A stretch of 47,251 nt of DNA from an uncultured Prevotellaceae bacterium. GTDB lineage: Bacteria; Bacteroidota; Bacteroidia; Bacteroidales; Bacteroidaceae. Positions 17,935 to 26,769 of this stretch are shown here, piece after piece; within the stretch, counting starts at the first letter, position 1, and the number at the start of each line of letters is the position of its first letter. Position numbers and translations under genes: made by a program. The stretch is taken from positions 1 through 47,251 of the forward strand of contig CADCET010000019.1 in NCBI GenBank assembly GCA_902800495.1, in the 5' to 3' direction. The notes beneath the pieces were generated by a model that saw nothing but the letters and a program-made list of their open reading frames with translations, had not been told where the DNA came from and did no database searches.

Positions 17935-18678
17935 ATGAAACTGACTAAAAAGAGATATTTACAGGGGTTTGTTGTTGTCACATTGTTTCTTGCGGCTGTT
18001 CGATGGACGTTTCCAAGAGTGGCTGGTACTACAAACGTTGTTTCCTCTGAAGATGAACAAGTTGAAGAGATAGAATCACCTGTTACATTGTCGCCTGCGA
18101 CAGCGAAACCTCATCGCATCCTTTCTGTGCCCAGCTATAAGGAGGCTTTTCCTGATACCAATGCCGTGCAGCTCGTTCCTGCGCGTCAGTGGGGTGTCAC
18201 GCCTGTCAAGAACCGCGCCGATGCCGAAGCCCGAAAGAAAGAATTGGTGTATATTGGCAGTTCGCCTTATTATCATATAGACCCTCTGCGTCAGAGTATT
18301 CCCTATCTGGTGCCCCGTGCCGCCATCCTGTTGCAAGACATCGGACAGACTTTCTTTGACTCTTTATATGTAAAAGGTGTGCCCCTGCATCGGTTTATCG
18401 TCACCAGCGTTCTGCGTACTGAGGAGGACGTTTCCCGCCTACGCCGTTTCAACGGAAATGCCACGGAGAATTCGTGTCACCTTTATGGCACAACGTTCGA
18501 CATCTGCTACAATCGTTACGAAACGGTGGAAGACCCCAATGGCCCGCCTCGCTGGCAGGTGCGTAACGACACCTTGAAGTTCGTTCTCTCCGAAGTTCTC
18601 CGCGATATGCGTGAACAAGGCCGCTGTTATATCAAGTACGAAGTCAAGCAAGGTTGCTTCCACATGACCGTCAGATAG
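17935..18678 (+). CDS. DUF5715-like exported protein with M15-peptidase-type motif
   Basis: The ATG at 17935 gives 247 residues; a longer frame would include the promoter. An N-terminal membrane anchor (about 9-24) is followed by an acidic/Thr-rich linker and a folded domain. That domain has SVLR (R161), then H182-x-x-G-x-x-x-D189 in SCHLYGTTFD, and a late His in CFHMTV (H243). The HxxGxxxD plus distal His pattern is the zinc site of M15/VanY-type D-Ala-D-Ala carboxypeptidases. I infer a periplasmic peptidoglycan-peptide hydrolase fold; whether it is active is not known. It is a single gene with its own promoter. Confidence 0.72.
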   Translation: MKLTKKRYLQGFVVVTLFLAAVRWTFPRVAGTTNVVSSEDEQVEEIESPVTLSPATAKPHRILSVPSYKEAFPDTNAVQLVPARQWGVTPVKNRADAEARKKELVYIGSSPYYHIDPLRQSIPYLVPRAAILLQDIGQTFFDSLYVKGVPLHRFIVTSVLRTEEDVSRLRRFNGNATENSCHLYGTTFDICYNRYETVEDPNGPPRWQVRNDTLKFVLSEVLRDMREQGRCYIKYEVKQGCFHMTVR

Positions 18679-18791
18679 ATAGGGTTATTTGTACAGGAAG
18701 GGGTCTATACCTTAGATTGTATCCCGATGAAATGGGGAAATATTGAAAAACTGTGAAAGTTTCTGTAATTAGGGAAAAAAGGGGACCGCTC

Positions 18792-18824
18792 TTTGGCGTT
18801 TTCCTTTTTTTTTACGTACCTTTG
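18792..18824 (+). promoter_or_regulatory. Promoter of the ftsY-rimO-HU operon
   Basis: TTTG (18792-18795), a 21-bp spacer and TACCTTTG (18817-18824), 22 nt before the ftsY ATG. Confidence 0.75.
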
Positions 18825-18845
18825 CATCGTTTTTAATATAGCTAT

Positions 18846-19799
18846 ATGGGATTTTTTGGTATTTTTGGTAAAAAGAACAAGGAAACGCTTGACAAAGGAC
18901 TGGAGAAGACTAAGACCAGCGTCTTTGACAAGTTAGCGCGGGCTGTTGCCGGCAAGTCGAAGGTTGACGACGATGTGTTGGACAACCTGGAAGAGGTGCT
19001 TGTCACGTCGGATGTAGGTGTTGACACGACGCTGAAGATTATTGAGCGTATCGAGGAACGTGTGGCTCGCGACAAGTACGTCAGTACGAGCGAGTTGAAC
19101 GGAATCCTGCGCGACGAGATTGCATCGCTGCTGGCAGAGAACAACGCTGAGGATAACGGCAGCTGGGACTTGCCCAGCGACCACAAGCCCTACGTCATCT
19201 TAGTGGTTGGTGTCAACGGTGTAGGCAAAACAACGACCATCGGTAAGCTGGCCTGGCAGTTCAAGCAGGCTGGCAAGAAAGTCTATTTAGGTGCTGCCGA
19301 CACATTCCGTGCTGCTGCCGTTGAGCAGCTGTGCATCTGGGGCGAGCGCGTGGGTGTGCCTGTGGTGAAGCAGCAGATGGGCTCTGACCCTGCCTCGGTG
19401 GCTTTCGACACGTTGCAGAGCGCCAAGGCCAATGGTGCCGACGTGGTGCTGATAGATACTGCTGGCCGTCTGCACAACAAGGTGGGTCTAATGAACGAGC
19501 TGAAGAAGATCAAGGACGTCATGAAGAAGGTCTTGCCCGAAGCTCCCGACGAGGTGATGCTCGTGCTGGACGGCTCTACGGGACAGAATGCCTTCGAGCA
19601 GGCCAAGCAGTTTGCGGCTGTGACGCAGATATCGTCGTTGGCCATTACCAAGCTCGACGGTACGGCCAAGGGTGGTGTCGTGATCGGCATCAGCGACCAG
19701 CTGAAAGTGCCCGTGAAGTACATCGGTCTGGGCGAGGGAATGGAGGATTTGCAGCTGTTTAACAAGCGCGAGTTCGTAGATTCACTATTTAAACAATAA
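18846..19799 (+). CDS. ftsY: Signal recognition particle receptor FtsY
   Basis: 317 residues, essentially the NG domain only. The N helical bundle covers about 15-105; the GTPase has G1 GVNGVGKTTT (122-131), the DTAGR box near 203 and TKLDGTAKGG near 270. It docks SRP-ribosome complexes at the membrane. The long acidic A domain of E. coli FtsY is absent and replaced by a short basic start (MGFFGIFGKKNK), normal for this phylum. It starts a plus-strand run that includes rimO and the HU genes. Confidence 0.95.
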   Translation: MGFFGIFGKKNKETLDKGLEKTKTSVFDKLARAVAGKSKVDDDVLDNLEEVLVTSDVGVDTTLKIIERIEERVARDKYVSTSELNGILRDEIASLLAENNAEDNGSWDLPSDHKPYVILVVGVNGVGKTTTIGKLAWQFKQAGKKVYLGAADTFRAAAVEQLCIWGERVGVPVVKQQMGSDPASVAFDTLQSAKANGADVVLIDTAGRLHNKVGLMNELKKIKDVMKKVLPEAPDEVMLVLDGSTGQNAFEQAKQFAAVTQISSLAITKLDGTAKGGVVIGISDQLKVPVKYIGLGEGMEDLQLFNKREFVDSLFKQ

Positions 19800-19807
19800 G
19801 AAAAAAG

Positions 19808-19888
19808 ATGAAGAAAACTTTTATCGAAGGACTAGTAATAGGATTGGCGTGTGGCGCCTTTGCTGCGTGCCTTTTCTTTATGGTATAA
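19808..19888 (+). CDS. 26-residue single-helix membrane micro-ORF
   Basis: A small frame between ftsY and rimO: MKKTFIEGLVIGLACGAFAA, then CLFFMV and a stop. It has a basic start and one Gly/Ala-rich hydrophobic helix covering the rest. It begins 8 bp after the ftsY stop and ends 12 bp before rimO, so it would be co-transcribed. It may be a genuine membrane micro-protein; coding evidence is only composition, spacing and intact frame. Confidence 0.5.
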   Translation: MKKTFIEGLVIGLACGAFAACLFFMV

Positions 19889-19900
19889 AAAATCTTTGTT

Positions 19901-21274
19901 TTGAAGACAATAGATTTCATATCTCTCGGTTGCTCCAAGAATCTCGTTGACAGCGAGATGCTTATGGGACTGATGGAGGCCAATGGCTATCGGTGTACGC
20001 ACGATAGCGATGACCCTCAGGGCGAAATTGTCGTTATCAACACTTGTGGGTTCATCAACGATGCCAAGGAGGAGAGTATCAACACCATTCTGGAGTTTGC
20101 CCAGGCTAAGACTGAAGGAAGAATTGAAAGTCTTTATGTGATGGGTTGTCTGTCAGAGCGTTATCTGGCAGAACTTGAAGCAGAGATTCCAGAGGTTGAC
20201 GGGTGGTATGGGAAGTTTAACTATAGGAAGTTGCTCAGCGACCTGAAGACCCTCCCCCTTGCCCCTCCCTGTATGGAGGGGAGTGATTACCTTCAAGACG
20301 AAATTGTAGCGGAAAAAGTAACTACGCCTCGCCCTTCAGGGAGAGGTTGGGAGAGGGTCTTGACTACTCCCCGCCACTACGCCTACATTAAAATCAGCGA
20401 GGGGTGCGATCGTCATTGTGCCTATTGTGCTATTCCGCTGATAACAGGGCGGCATCAGAGTCGTCCGATGGAAGAGATTTTGGACGAGGTCAGAGAGTTG
20501 GTGAAGGGAGGCACGAAGGAGTTTCAGGTGATAGCCCAGGAACTGACGTATTACGGTATTGACCTTTATGGCGAGCAGAAGATAGCCGAGCTTATCGACA
20601 AGATGGCCGACATCGAGGGCGTGGAGTGGATTCGTCTGCACTATGCCTATCCGACACACTTCCCCTGGCAGCTGCTCGACGTTATCCGTGAGCGTAAGAA
20701 CGTCTGTAAATACCTTGACATCGCCCTGCAACACATTTCTGACAATATGCTGAGCCGTATGCACCGCCATGTGACGAAGGCTGAGACTTACGAACTGGTA
20801 GAGCGTATGCGTCGCGAGATGCCGGGTCTGCATCTGCGTACCACGCTGATGGTGGGTTTCCCCGGCGAGACGGAAGGGGATTTCCAAGAGTTGATAGAGT
20901 TTACGAAGTGGGCGCGTTTCGAGCGTATGGGCGCCTTTGCCTATTCTGCTGAGGACGGCACTTATTCCGGCGACCATTATCAGGACGACGTTCCCGAGGA
21001 CGTGAAGCAGGCCCGTCTCGACAAGCTGATGCGTGTGCAGCAGCGTATAAGTGCCGAGATTGAGGCAGAGAAGATTGGTCAGACCTTGCGTACGATTATC
21101 GACCGCCAGGAGGGTGACTACTTTGTGGGCCGCACGGAGTTCTGTTCGCCAGAGGTTGACCCCGAGGTGCTGATACCGGCCAGTGAAAATCTGCAGATAG
21201 GACAGTTCTATCAGGTGCTGGTGACCGATGCAGAGGAGTTTGACATTTATGGAACCACGAAATATACTAAATAA
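19901..21274 (+). CDS. rimO: Ribosomal protein S12 methylthiotransferase RimO
   Basis: 457 residues from a TTG start (KTIDFISLGCSKNLVDSEM follows directly). The UPF0004 domain carries Cys11, a Cys in NTCGF and one in VMGCLSERY for one Fe-S cluster; the radical-SAM motif is C169-DRH-C173-AY-C176; a TRAM domain ends the protein. RimO methylthiolates an Asp of ribosomal protein S12. Residues about 117-153 are extra compared with the short linker usual between these two domains and are encoded by a palindromic DNA element inserted in frame (20248-20359); all catalytic motifs remain intact. Confidence 0.93.
   Translation: MKTIDFISLGCSKNLVDSEMLMGLMEANGYRCTHDSDDPQGEIVVINTCGFINDAKEESINTILEFAQAKTEGRIESLYVMGCLSERYLAELEAEIPEVDGWYGKFNYRKLLSDLKTLPLAPPCMEGSDYLQDEIVAEKVTTPRPSGRGWERVLTTPRHYAYIKISEGCDRHCAYCAIPLITGRHQSRPMEEILDEVRELVKGGTKEFQVIAQELTYYGIDLYGEQKIAELIDKMADIEGVEWIRLHYAYPTHFPWQLLDVIRERKNVCKYLDIALQHISDNMLSRMHRHVTKAETYELVERMRREMPGLHLRTTLMVGFPGETEGDFQELIEFTKWARFERMGAFAYSAEDGTYSGDHYQDDVPEDVKQARLDKLMRVQQRISAEIEAEKIGQTLRTIIDRQEGDYFVGRTEFCSPEVDPEVLIPASENLQIGQFYQVLVTDAEEFDIYGTTKYTK
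20248..20359 (+). mobile_element. Palindromic repeat element inserted in the rimO coding sequence
   Basis: The ~112-bp segment has inverted ends: GACCCTCCCCCTTGCC at 20248 and, on the other strand from 20359, GACCCTCTCCCAACC, matching over ~23 bp with a few differences. Inside the left end CCCCTCC..GGAGGGG forms a hairpin. C-rich and G-rich arms of this kind are common as dispersed intergenic repeats in Prevotella genomes (from memory). Here the reading frame stays open through it. Confidence 0.7.
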
Positions 21275-21277
21275 CTG

Positions 21278-21565
21278 ATGAACAATAAACAATTCATAAG
21301 CGAACTGTCGCAGCGTCTTGGTTATACATCACAAGTCACACAGAAGATGATGTATCAGCTGATTGATGCTATGGGCGACGTGTTTCAGGAAGGGAATACG
21401 GTGACCGTCCAGAATTTCGGCACTTTTGAAGTAAAGAAGAAGATGGAGCGTGTCATGATGAATCCCACCACAGGTCAGCGTATGCTGGTGCCGCCGAAAC
21501 TGACGCTGAATTTCAAGATCAGTCCTACGTGGAAAGATCAACTAAAGAATGGAGGAACCGAGTAA
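21278..21565 (+). CDS. HU/IHF family DNA-binding protein
   Basis: 95 residues matching a full HU/IHF domain: dimerisation helices ([20 protein letters not shown]), then [17 protein letters not shown] and the arm region [19 protein letters not shown]. The usual RNP..G arm tip reads MNPTTGQ. It lies 3 bp after rimO, and its stop overlaps the start of the next HU-type gene (TAATG), so two different HU-family subunits are made from adjacent, coupled genes and could form a heterodimer. Confidence 0.9.
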   Translation: MNNKQFISELSQRLGYTSQVTQKMMYQLIDAMGDVFQEGNTVTVQNFGTFEVKKKMERVMMNPTTGQRMLVPPKLTLNFKISPTWKDQLKNGGTE

Positions 21566-22755
21566 TGGAGCGTATATCGATACAGGAACTATCCGCCATC
21601 TTGGTGACAAAGAATGGGCTGAAGAAGAAAGAAGCTGAACGCTTTGCTACGGTGATATTTGATGTCATCAAGGATGGGTTGGCTGCTGACCGCTTAGTGA
21701 AAATCAAAGGTTTGGGCACGTTCAAGGTGATAGATATTGACTCTCGCGAGAGTGTTAATGTGAATACCGGTGAACGTGTGCTGATAGAAGGCCACGACAA
21801 GATAACCTTCACGCCTGATGCTACCATGAAGGAACTGGTGAACAAACCCTTCTCGCAGTTTGAGACTGTCGTACTGAACGATGGTGTCGATTTTGAGGAT
21901 GGTGCTGAACCAGAACTGGATGATGTACAGGAAACTGAACAGATTTCAGAACTAGAGCCAGAAGCTGAACCTGACCCGATTTCGGAAGCTGAGCCCGAAC
22001 CGATTCAAGAGTCTGAACCTGAACCCATTCCTGAGCCTGAGTCAGAGCCTGCCCCCATTCTCTTAGAAGAACCAGAACCAGTTCCAGAACCCGAGCCTGA
22101 ACATAAAAGAGAATATGAACATTCACACATGGTTTCAGGAATCCCTCATCATTCAAAAAGGCATAGAGAAGAAGATTCGGACGAATACGATGGGTCGCAT
22201 AATCGCCGTAATCGCGGTAAGTTATGGTGGCCATTGGCGGTAGTATTGGCTTTCGGAGCCGGATGCCTGATTGGATACTATACAGGAACGTCATCGGATA
22301 CCGAGCCAGATCCTATCATTGAGATTGTTGACTCTATCGAGACAGACAGCGACAAGGGTGGCAACGACAAGCCTGCCCCCACCAAGCCAGCCCCCATCAA
22401 GGCTGACACAACGAAAGCAGATACGGCAAAGGTTGAAAAAGCTGTTGCCGCTCCTCCCAAAGTAAAGGAGTCTGAAGTCAAGAAGGTGGAGGAGCCGGTC
22501 GTTGACTATGATCAGACCGACGCTCGCGTTCGTACGGGTGCTTACCGTATTGTCGGCACCTCTTTAGAGGTGACGGTTAAGGGCGGCGAGTCTATCAAGC
22601 GCATTTCCAACATCTATTTAGGTCCCAATATGGAGTGCTATATCGAGGCATACAATGGCTTGAAGCCTGGTTCCGTGCTGAAGGATGGCCAGACGTTGAA
22701 GATTCCTAAGTTGGAAGTGAGGAAGAAAAAGAAGAAATCATTAAATAATCAGTAA
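21565..22755 (+). CDS. HU domain - acidic linker - membrane helix - LysM-like protein
   Basis: 396 residues from the ATG at 21565, which overlaps the previous stop. Order: HU domain (about 1-95, with [16 protein letters not shown] and [16 protein letters not shown]); an acidic Pro/Glu repeat (about 115-180, many xEPEP units); a His/Arg-rich stretch; one membrane helix (about 219-239, [20 protein letters not shown]); a Thr/Lys/Pro linker; and a LysM-like domain (about 330-385, [38 protein letters not shown]). The topology implied is cytoplasmic DNA-binding domain and periplasmic LysM. That would physically tie the nucleoid to the cell wall; this is inference. Confidence 0.82.
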   Translation: MERISIQELSAILVTKNGLKKKEAERFATVIFDVIKDGLAADRLVKIKGLGTFKVIDIDSRESVNVNTGERVLIEGHDKITFTPDATMKELVNKPFSQFETVVLNDGVDFEDGAEPELDDVQETEQISELEPEAEPDPISEAEPEPIQESEPEPIPEPESEPAPILLEEPEPVPEPEPEHKREYEHSHMVSGIPHHSKRHREEDSDEYDGSHNRRNRGKLWWPLAVVLAFGAGCLIGYYTGTSSDTEPDPIIEIVDSIETDSDKGGNDKPAPTKPAPIKADTTKADTAKVEKAVAAPPKVKESEVKKVEEPVVDYDQTDARVRTGAYRIVGTSLEVTVKGGESIKRISNIYLGPNMECYIEAYNGLKPGSVLKDGQTLKIPKLEVRKKKKKSLNNQ

Positions 22756-22762
22756 TAGCATT

Positions 22763-23758
22763 ATGGCAGAATCAATTGATATCCGTGAGTTGAACATCCG
22801 GATAGAACAGCAAAGTGCATTTGTTACCAATCTGGTAACGGGTATGGACCGCGTTATTGTGGGCCAAAAACATTTAGTAGACAGTTTGATAATTGGTCTT
22901 TTGAGCGATGGCAATATCCTGTTAGAGGGTGTTCCCGGACTGGCGAAGACGCTGGCCATCAAGACCTTGTCGCAGCTTATCGACGCCAAGTACAGCCGTA
23001 TACAGTTTACCCCCGACCTGCTACCTGCTGACGTCACGGGTACGATGATTTACTCGCAGAAAGACGAGAAGTTCCAAGTGAAGCAAGGCCCGGTATTTGC
23101 CAACTTCGTACTGGCCGACGAGATTAACCGTGCGCCTGCCAAGGTGCAGAGTGCTCTGCTGGAGGCTATGCAGGAGAAGCAGGTGACTATTGGCAGCGAG
23201 ACTTTCAACCTGCCCAGCCCCTTCTTGGTGATGGCTACTCAGAACCCTATTGAGCAGGAGGGAACTTATCCGTTGCCTGAGGCTCAGATGGACCGTTTCA
23301 TGCTGAAAGTTGTCATTGACTATCCCACGCTCGACGAGGAGAAGCGTATTATCCGCGAGAATATTGCCGGCGGACTGCCCGAGGTGAAGCCCGTTACTAC
23401 TGGTGAGGAGATTCTGAAAGCCCGTGCCGTGGTGCGCGAGGTGTATATCGACGAGAAGATTGAGCAGTATATTGCTGACATCGTGTTTGCCACCCGTTAT
23501 CCCGACCGCTACGGTCTGAAGGAACTGAAGGATATGATTGCCTTTGGCGGTTCGCCTCGTGCCTCAATCAATCTGGCCAAGGCTGCCCGTGCCTACGCCT
23601 TCATCAAGCATCGCGGCTATGTGGTGCCCGAGGATGTACGTGCCGTGGCTCACGACGTGCTGCGCCATCGTATCGGACTGACCTACGAGGCCGAGGCCAG
23701 CAACATCACGAGCGAGGAAATCGTCTCTAAGATTATTAATAAGGTGGAAGTGCCCTAA
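22763..23758 (+). CDS. MoxR-family AAA+ ATPase
   Basis: 331 residues with Walker A GVPGLAKT (56-63), Walker B VLADEINRAPAKVQSALLEAMQEKQV near 112-130 and the sensor segment ATQNPIEQEGTYPLPEAQMDRF. MoxR ATPases act as chaperones that remodel VWA-domain partners, and here the gene begins the DUF58-Bat series. It follows the HU-LysM gene by 7 bp. Confidence 0.93.
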   Translation: MAESIDIRELNIRIEQQSAFVTNLVTGMDRVIVGQKHLVDSLIIGLLSDGNILLEGVPGLAKTLAIKTLSQLIDAKYSRIQFTPDLLPADVTGTMIYSQKDEKFQVKQGPVFANFVLADEINRAPAKVQSALLEAMQEKQVTIGSETFNLPSPFLVMATQNPIEQEGTYPLPEAQMDRFMLKVVIDYPTLDEEKRIIRENIAGGLPEVKPVTTGEEILKARAVVREVYIDEKIEQYIADIVFATRYPDRYGLKELKDMIAFGGSPRASINLAKAARAYAFIKHRGYVVPEDVRAVAHDVLRHRIGLTYEAEASNITSEEIVSKIINKVEVP

Positions 23759-23759
23759 G

Positions 23760-23799
23760 AATTGAAGAATTGAAAGATTGAAGAATTGAAAGATTGAAG
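23760..23799 (+). repeat. Tandem repeat (GAAGAATTGAAAGATT type)
   Basis: Two and a half copies of a ~16-nt unit fill the gap between moxR and the DUF58 gene, right up to the ATG at 23800. Confidence 0.75.
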
Positions 23800-24669
23800 A
23801 TGGAAACATCTGAGATATTAAAGAAGGTACGCAAGATTGAAATTAAGGCGCGCGGCCTGAGCTCACAAGTTTTTGCCGGACAATACCATTCGGCCTTCAA
23901 GGGTCGTGGTATGGCGTTCAGCGAAGTGCGTGAGTATCAGTATGGCGACGACGTGCGTGATATTGACTGGAACGTGACCGCCCGCTTCCATCGCCCCTAC
24001 GTCAAGGTGTTTGAGGAGGAACGTGAACTGACGGTCATGCTGCTGGTCGACGTCAGCGGCTCGCTCGACTTCGGCACACTAGTGCAGATGAAGCGCGATA
24101 TGGTGACCGAGATTGCTGCCACCATCGCCTTCTCGGCCATTCAGAACAACGACAAGATTGGCGTGGTGTTCTTCTCTGACAAGATTGAGAAGTATATCCC
24201 GCCGAAGAAGGGGCGTAAGCACATCCTCTACATCATCCGCGAGATGCTGGATTTCCATCCTGAGTCGCGTAAGACCGATGTCCGTCAGGCGGTGGAGTTC
24301 CTGTCGAGTATCCAAAAGCGTCGCACGACGGCGTTCCTGCTGAGCGACTTCTATGTCCGTCAGGACTTCCTGCAGTCGCTTCAGATCTGTAACCGCAAGC
24401 ACGATGTCGTTGCCATTCAGGTGTACGACCCGCGTGCCCGTGAGTTGCCCAACGTAGGACTGATGAAGGTGGTCGATGCCGAGACTGGTTTCGAGCAGTA
24501 TGTCGATACGGGGTCGAAGAGTCTTCGCCAGGCCTACAGCCGTTACTGGATGAACCGCCAGCGTGAGTTGCAGGACACCTTCACCCGCAGCAATGTCGAC
24601 AACGTCAGCATAGCCACCAATGAGGACTATGTCAAGCAACTGTTAGGACTCTTTAAGCAAAGAAGCTAA
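23800..24669 (+). CDS. DUF58 domain protein
   Basis: 289 residues from the ATG at 23800 (the in-frame TTG upstream lies in the repeat). The signature VREYQYGDDVRDIDWNVTARF and the VWA-like segment VMLLVDVSGSLDFGT are those of DUF58 proteins, which are usual MoxR partners. No membrane helix is visible, so it is likely cytoplasmic. Its stop overlaps the next start (TAATGA). Confidence 0.9.
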   Translation: METSEILKKVRKIEIKARGLSSQVFAGQYHSAFKGRGMAFSEVREYQYGDDVRDIDWNVTARFHRPYVKVFEEERELTVMLLVDVSGSLDFGTLVQMKRDMVTEIAATIAFSAIQNNDKIGVVFFSDKIEKYIPPKKGRKHILYIIREMLDFHPESRKTDVRQAVEFLSSIQKRRTTAFLLSDFYVRQDFLQSLQICNRKHDVVAIQVYDPRARELPNVGLMKVVDAETGFEQYVDTGSKSLRQAYSRYWMNRQRELQDTFTRSNVDNVSIATNEDYVKQLLGLFKQRS

Positions 24670-25760
24670 TGATGAAAAGAACGTTTTTGTTCATATTACT
24701 GGCAGCGGCGGTATTGACCGCCAAGTCGCAAGTCACCGTTGAGGCTGCTATTGACTCCATTGAGATACTCATTGGCGAGCAGGCCCACGTCACGGTGACG
24801 GCTACGATGAAGGAGGGTGCCAAGGCTGAGTTTCCCGTCTTCAAACCTACGGAGCAAATCATTCCTGGTGTCGAGGTGCTGAAGAGTACCGAAGTGGGCG
24901 TCAAGAGTAGGGACGATTGCTTCGTCGACCGTCAGGTGGTTTACACGCTAACCTCGTTTGACGATACGCTCTACTATCTGCCGCCTTTCGTCGTCAAGGT
25001 CGACGGTAAACCGTATAAAAGCAAGAGCCTTGCGCTGAAAGTCGTTGGTATCGAAGTTGATACTACTCATGTAGAAAAGTTCTTCGGCCCTAAGGACGTG
25101 CAGGACAATCCCTTCCAATGGAGTGACTGGAGCCTGTTGTTCTGGCTCAGCGTGCTGCTGTTGTTGCTCTTGGCCGTATGCTATTATCTCTATGTCAGGT
25201 TACGCTTCGGCAAGCCTATCGTGACGCGCATCCGCATCGTCAAGCGCCTGTTGCCTCACCAGAAGGCCATGAAGGAAATTGAGCAGATCAAGGCCGACAA
25301 GATGCAGAACTCGGAGAATGCCAAGGAGTACTATACCAAGCTGACCGACACCCTGCGCAAGTATATTGAAGATCGCTACGGCTTCAACGCCATGGAGATG
25401 ACCAGCTCTGAGATTATCGAGCGTTTGGAGCGTGCGTTGAATGATGATGCCAAGGCTGCCGACACGATGAAGCAGGAGCTCCGACAGCTGTTTACCACCG
25501 CCGACTTGGTGAAGTTTGCCAAGTATTCGACGTTGATTAACGAGAACGACGCCAACCTGGTGAGTGCCATCGACTTCATCAACCAGACGAAGCTCGAGAA
25601 TATGCCTACCGAGGAGGCGGTGAAGCCCGAACTGACCGAGGCAGACCAGCGGACGGTGAAGACCCGTCGCGTGCTGAAAGCCGTCATCACGGTCATTCTC
25701 GTCGGCTGTGCCGTGCTGTTGGGCATGATTTGCTACGGACTCTATCAATTATTGAACTAA
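24669..25760 (+). CDS. Bat-operon membrane protein (DUF4381-like)
   Basis: 363 residues: signal peptide (1 to about 20), periplasmic beta-rich domain (about 21-150), a strong membrane helix (about 154-176), a charged cytoplasmic helical part (about 180-330: KEYYTKLTDTLRKYIEDRYGFNAMEMTSSEIIERL), and a final helix (about 338-360). The layout is that of the conserved protein found between DUF58 and BatA in Bacteroidetes. Role unknown; presumably part of the membrane assembly with the VWA proteins. Confidence 0.8.
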   Translation: MMKRTFLFILLAAAVLTAKSQVTVEAAIDSIEILIGEQAHVTVTATMKEGAKAEFPVFKPTEQIIPGVEVLKSTEVGVKSRDDCFVDRQVVYTLTSFDDTLYYLPPFVVKVDGKPYKSKSLALKVVGIEVDTTHVEKFFGPKDVQDNPFQWSDWSLLFWLSVLLLLLLAVCYYLYVRLRFGKPIVTRIRIVKRLLPHQKAMKEIEQIKADKMQNSENAKEYYTKLTDTLRKYIEDRYGFNAMEMTSSEIIERLERALNDDAKAADTMKQELRQLFTTADLVKFAKYSTLINENDANLVSAIDFINQTKLENMPTEEAVKPELTEADQRTVKTRRVLKAVITVILVGCAVLLGMICYGLYQLLN

Positions 25761-25770
25761 CTCAAAGGAA

Positions 25771-26769
25771 ATGGAATTTGCCAATCAAGAATATCTGTTT
25801 TTGCTCGTCCTGCTGATACCTTATTTAATATGGTATCTGTTATACAGGAAGAAGAGCGAGCCGACGATACGCATGGCCGACACCTTCGCCTTCCGCTATG
25901 CTCCCAAGAGCTGGAAGGTGCGCCTGATGCCGTTGCAGCTCCTGCTGCGTATGCTGACTTTCGCCATGATTGTCGTCGTGCTGGCTCGTCCTCAGACGCG
26001 CAACTCGTGGAAGAACAAGACTATCGAGGGCATCGACATCATGTTGGCGATGGATGTCTCGACGTCGATGCTGGCCGAGGATTTGAAGCCCAACCGTCTG
26101 GAAGCGGCTAAGCAGGTGGCTGCCGAGTTTATTTCAGGACGTCCTAATGACAATATCGGCCTGAGCATCTTTGCCGGTGAGGCGTTTACCCAATGTCCGA
26201 TGACTACCGACCACGCCTCGTTGCTGAATCTGCTTCAGAACGTGCGTACCGACATTGCCGCCCGTGGACTTATCGAAGACGGAACGGCTATCGGTATGGG
26301 CCTTGCCAATGCTGTCAGCCGTCTGAAGGATTCCAAGGCCAAGAGCCGCGTCGTCATTCTGCTTACCGACGGTTCCAACAACCGTGGCGACATCTCGCCA
26401 ATGACCGCCGCAGAGATTGCCAAGAGCTTGGGCATACGCGTCTACACCGTCGGCGTGGGCAGCAACAAGGTGGCTCCTTACCCGATGCCTGTAGCCGGTG
26501 GCGTTCAGTATGTGAACATTCCCGTGGAGATTGACAACGAGACGCTTCGCGGCATTGCCCGTGCTACTGACGGCGATTTCTACCGTGCCACGAACACCAA
26601 GGAGTTGAATCAGATTTACAAGGAGATAGACCAGTTAGAGAAGTCGAAACTCAACGTCAAGCAGTACAGCAAGAAGTACGACGTCTACCAGCCCTTTGCC
26701 TTAGTGGCCGTGCTGGCGTTGCTGCTGGAACTGCTGCTGCGTATAACTGTATTCAGGAGGATACCATAA
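25771..26769 (+). CDS. batA: VWA-domain membrane protein BatA
   Basis: 332 residues with two N-terminal membrane segments (about 7-25 and 56-73), a von Willebrand A domain with a complete MIDAS (D95-x-S97-x-S99, Thr in IEDGTAIG, Asp in LLTDGSNNRG), and a C-terminal helix (about 308-328). Bat proteins were first linked to aerotolerance in Bacteroides; the molecular role is still unclear. The start of the next gene overlaps its stop by one base. Confidence 0.88.
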   Translation: MEFANQEYLFLLVLLIPYLIWYLLYRKKSEPTIRMADTFAFRYAPKSWKVRLMPLQLLLRMLTFAMIVVVLARPQTRNSWKNKTIEGIDIMLAMDVSTSMLAEDLKPNRLEAAKQVAAEFISGRPNDNIGLSIFAGEAFTQCPMTTDHASLLNLLQNVRTDIAARGLIEDGTAIGMGLANAVSRLKDSKAKSRVVILLTDGSNNRGDISPMTAAEIAKSLGIRVYTVGVGSNKVAPYPMPVAGGVQYVNIPVEIDNETLRGIARATDGDFYRATNTKELNQIYKEIDQLEKSKLNVKQYSKKYDVYQPFALVAVLALLLELLLRITVFRRIP

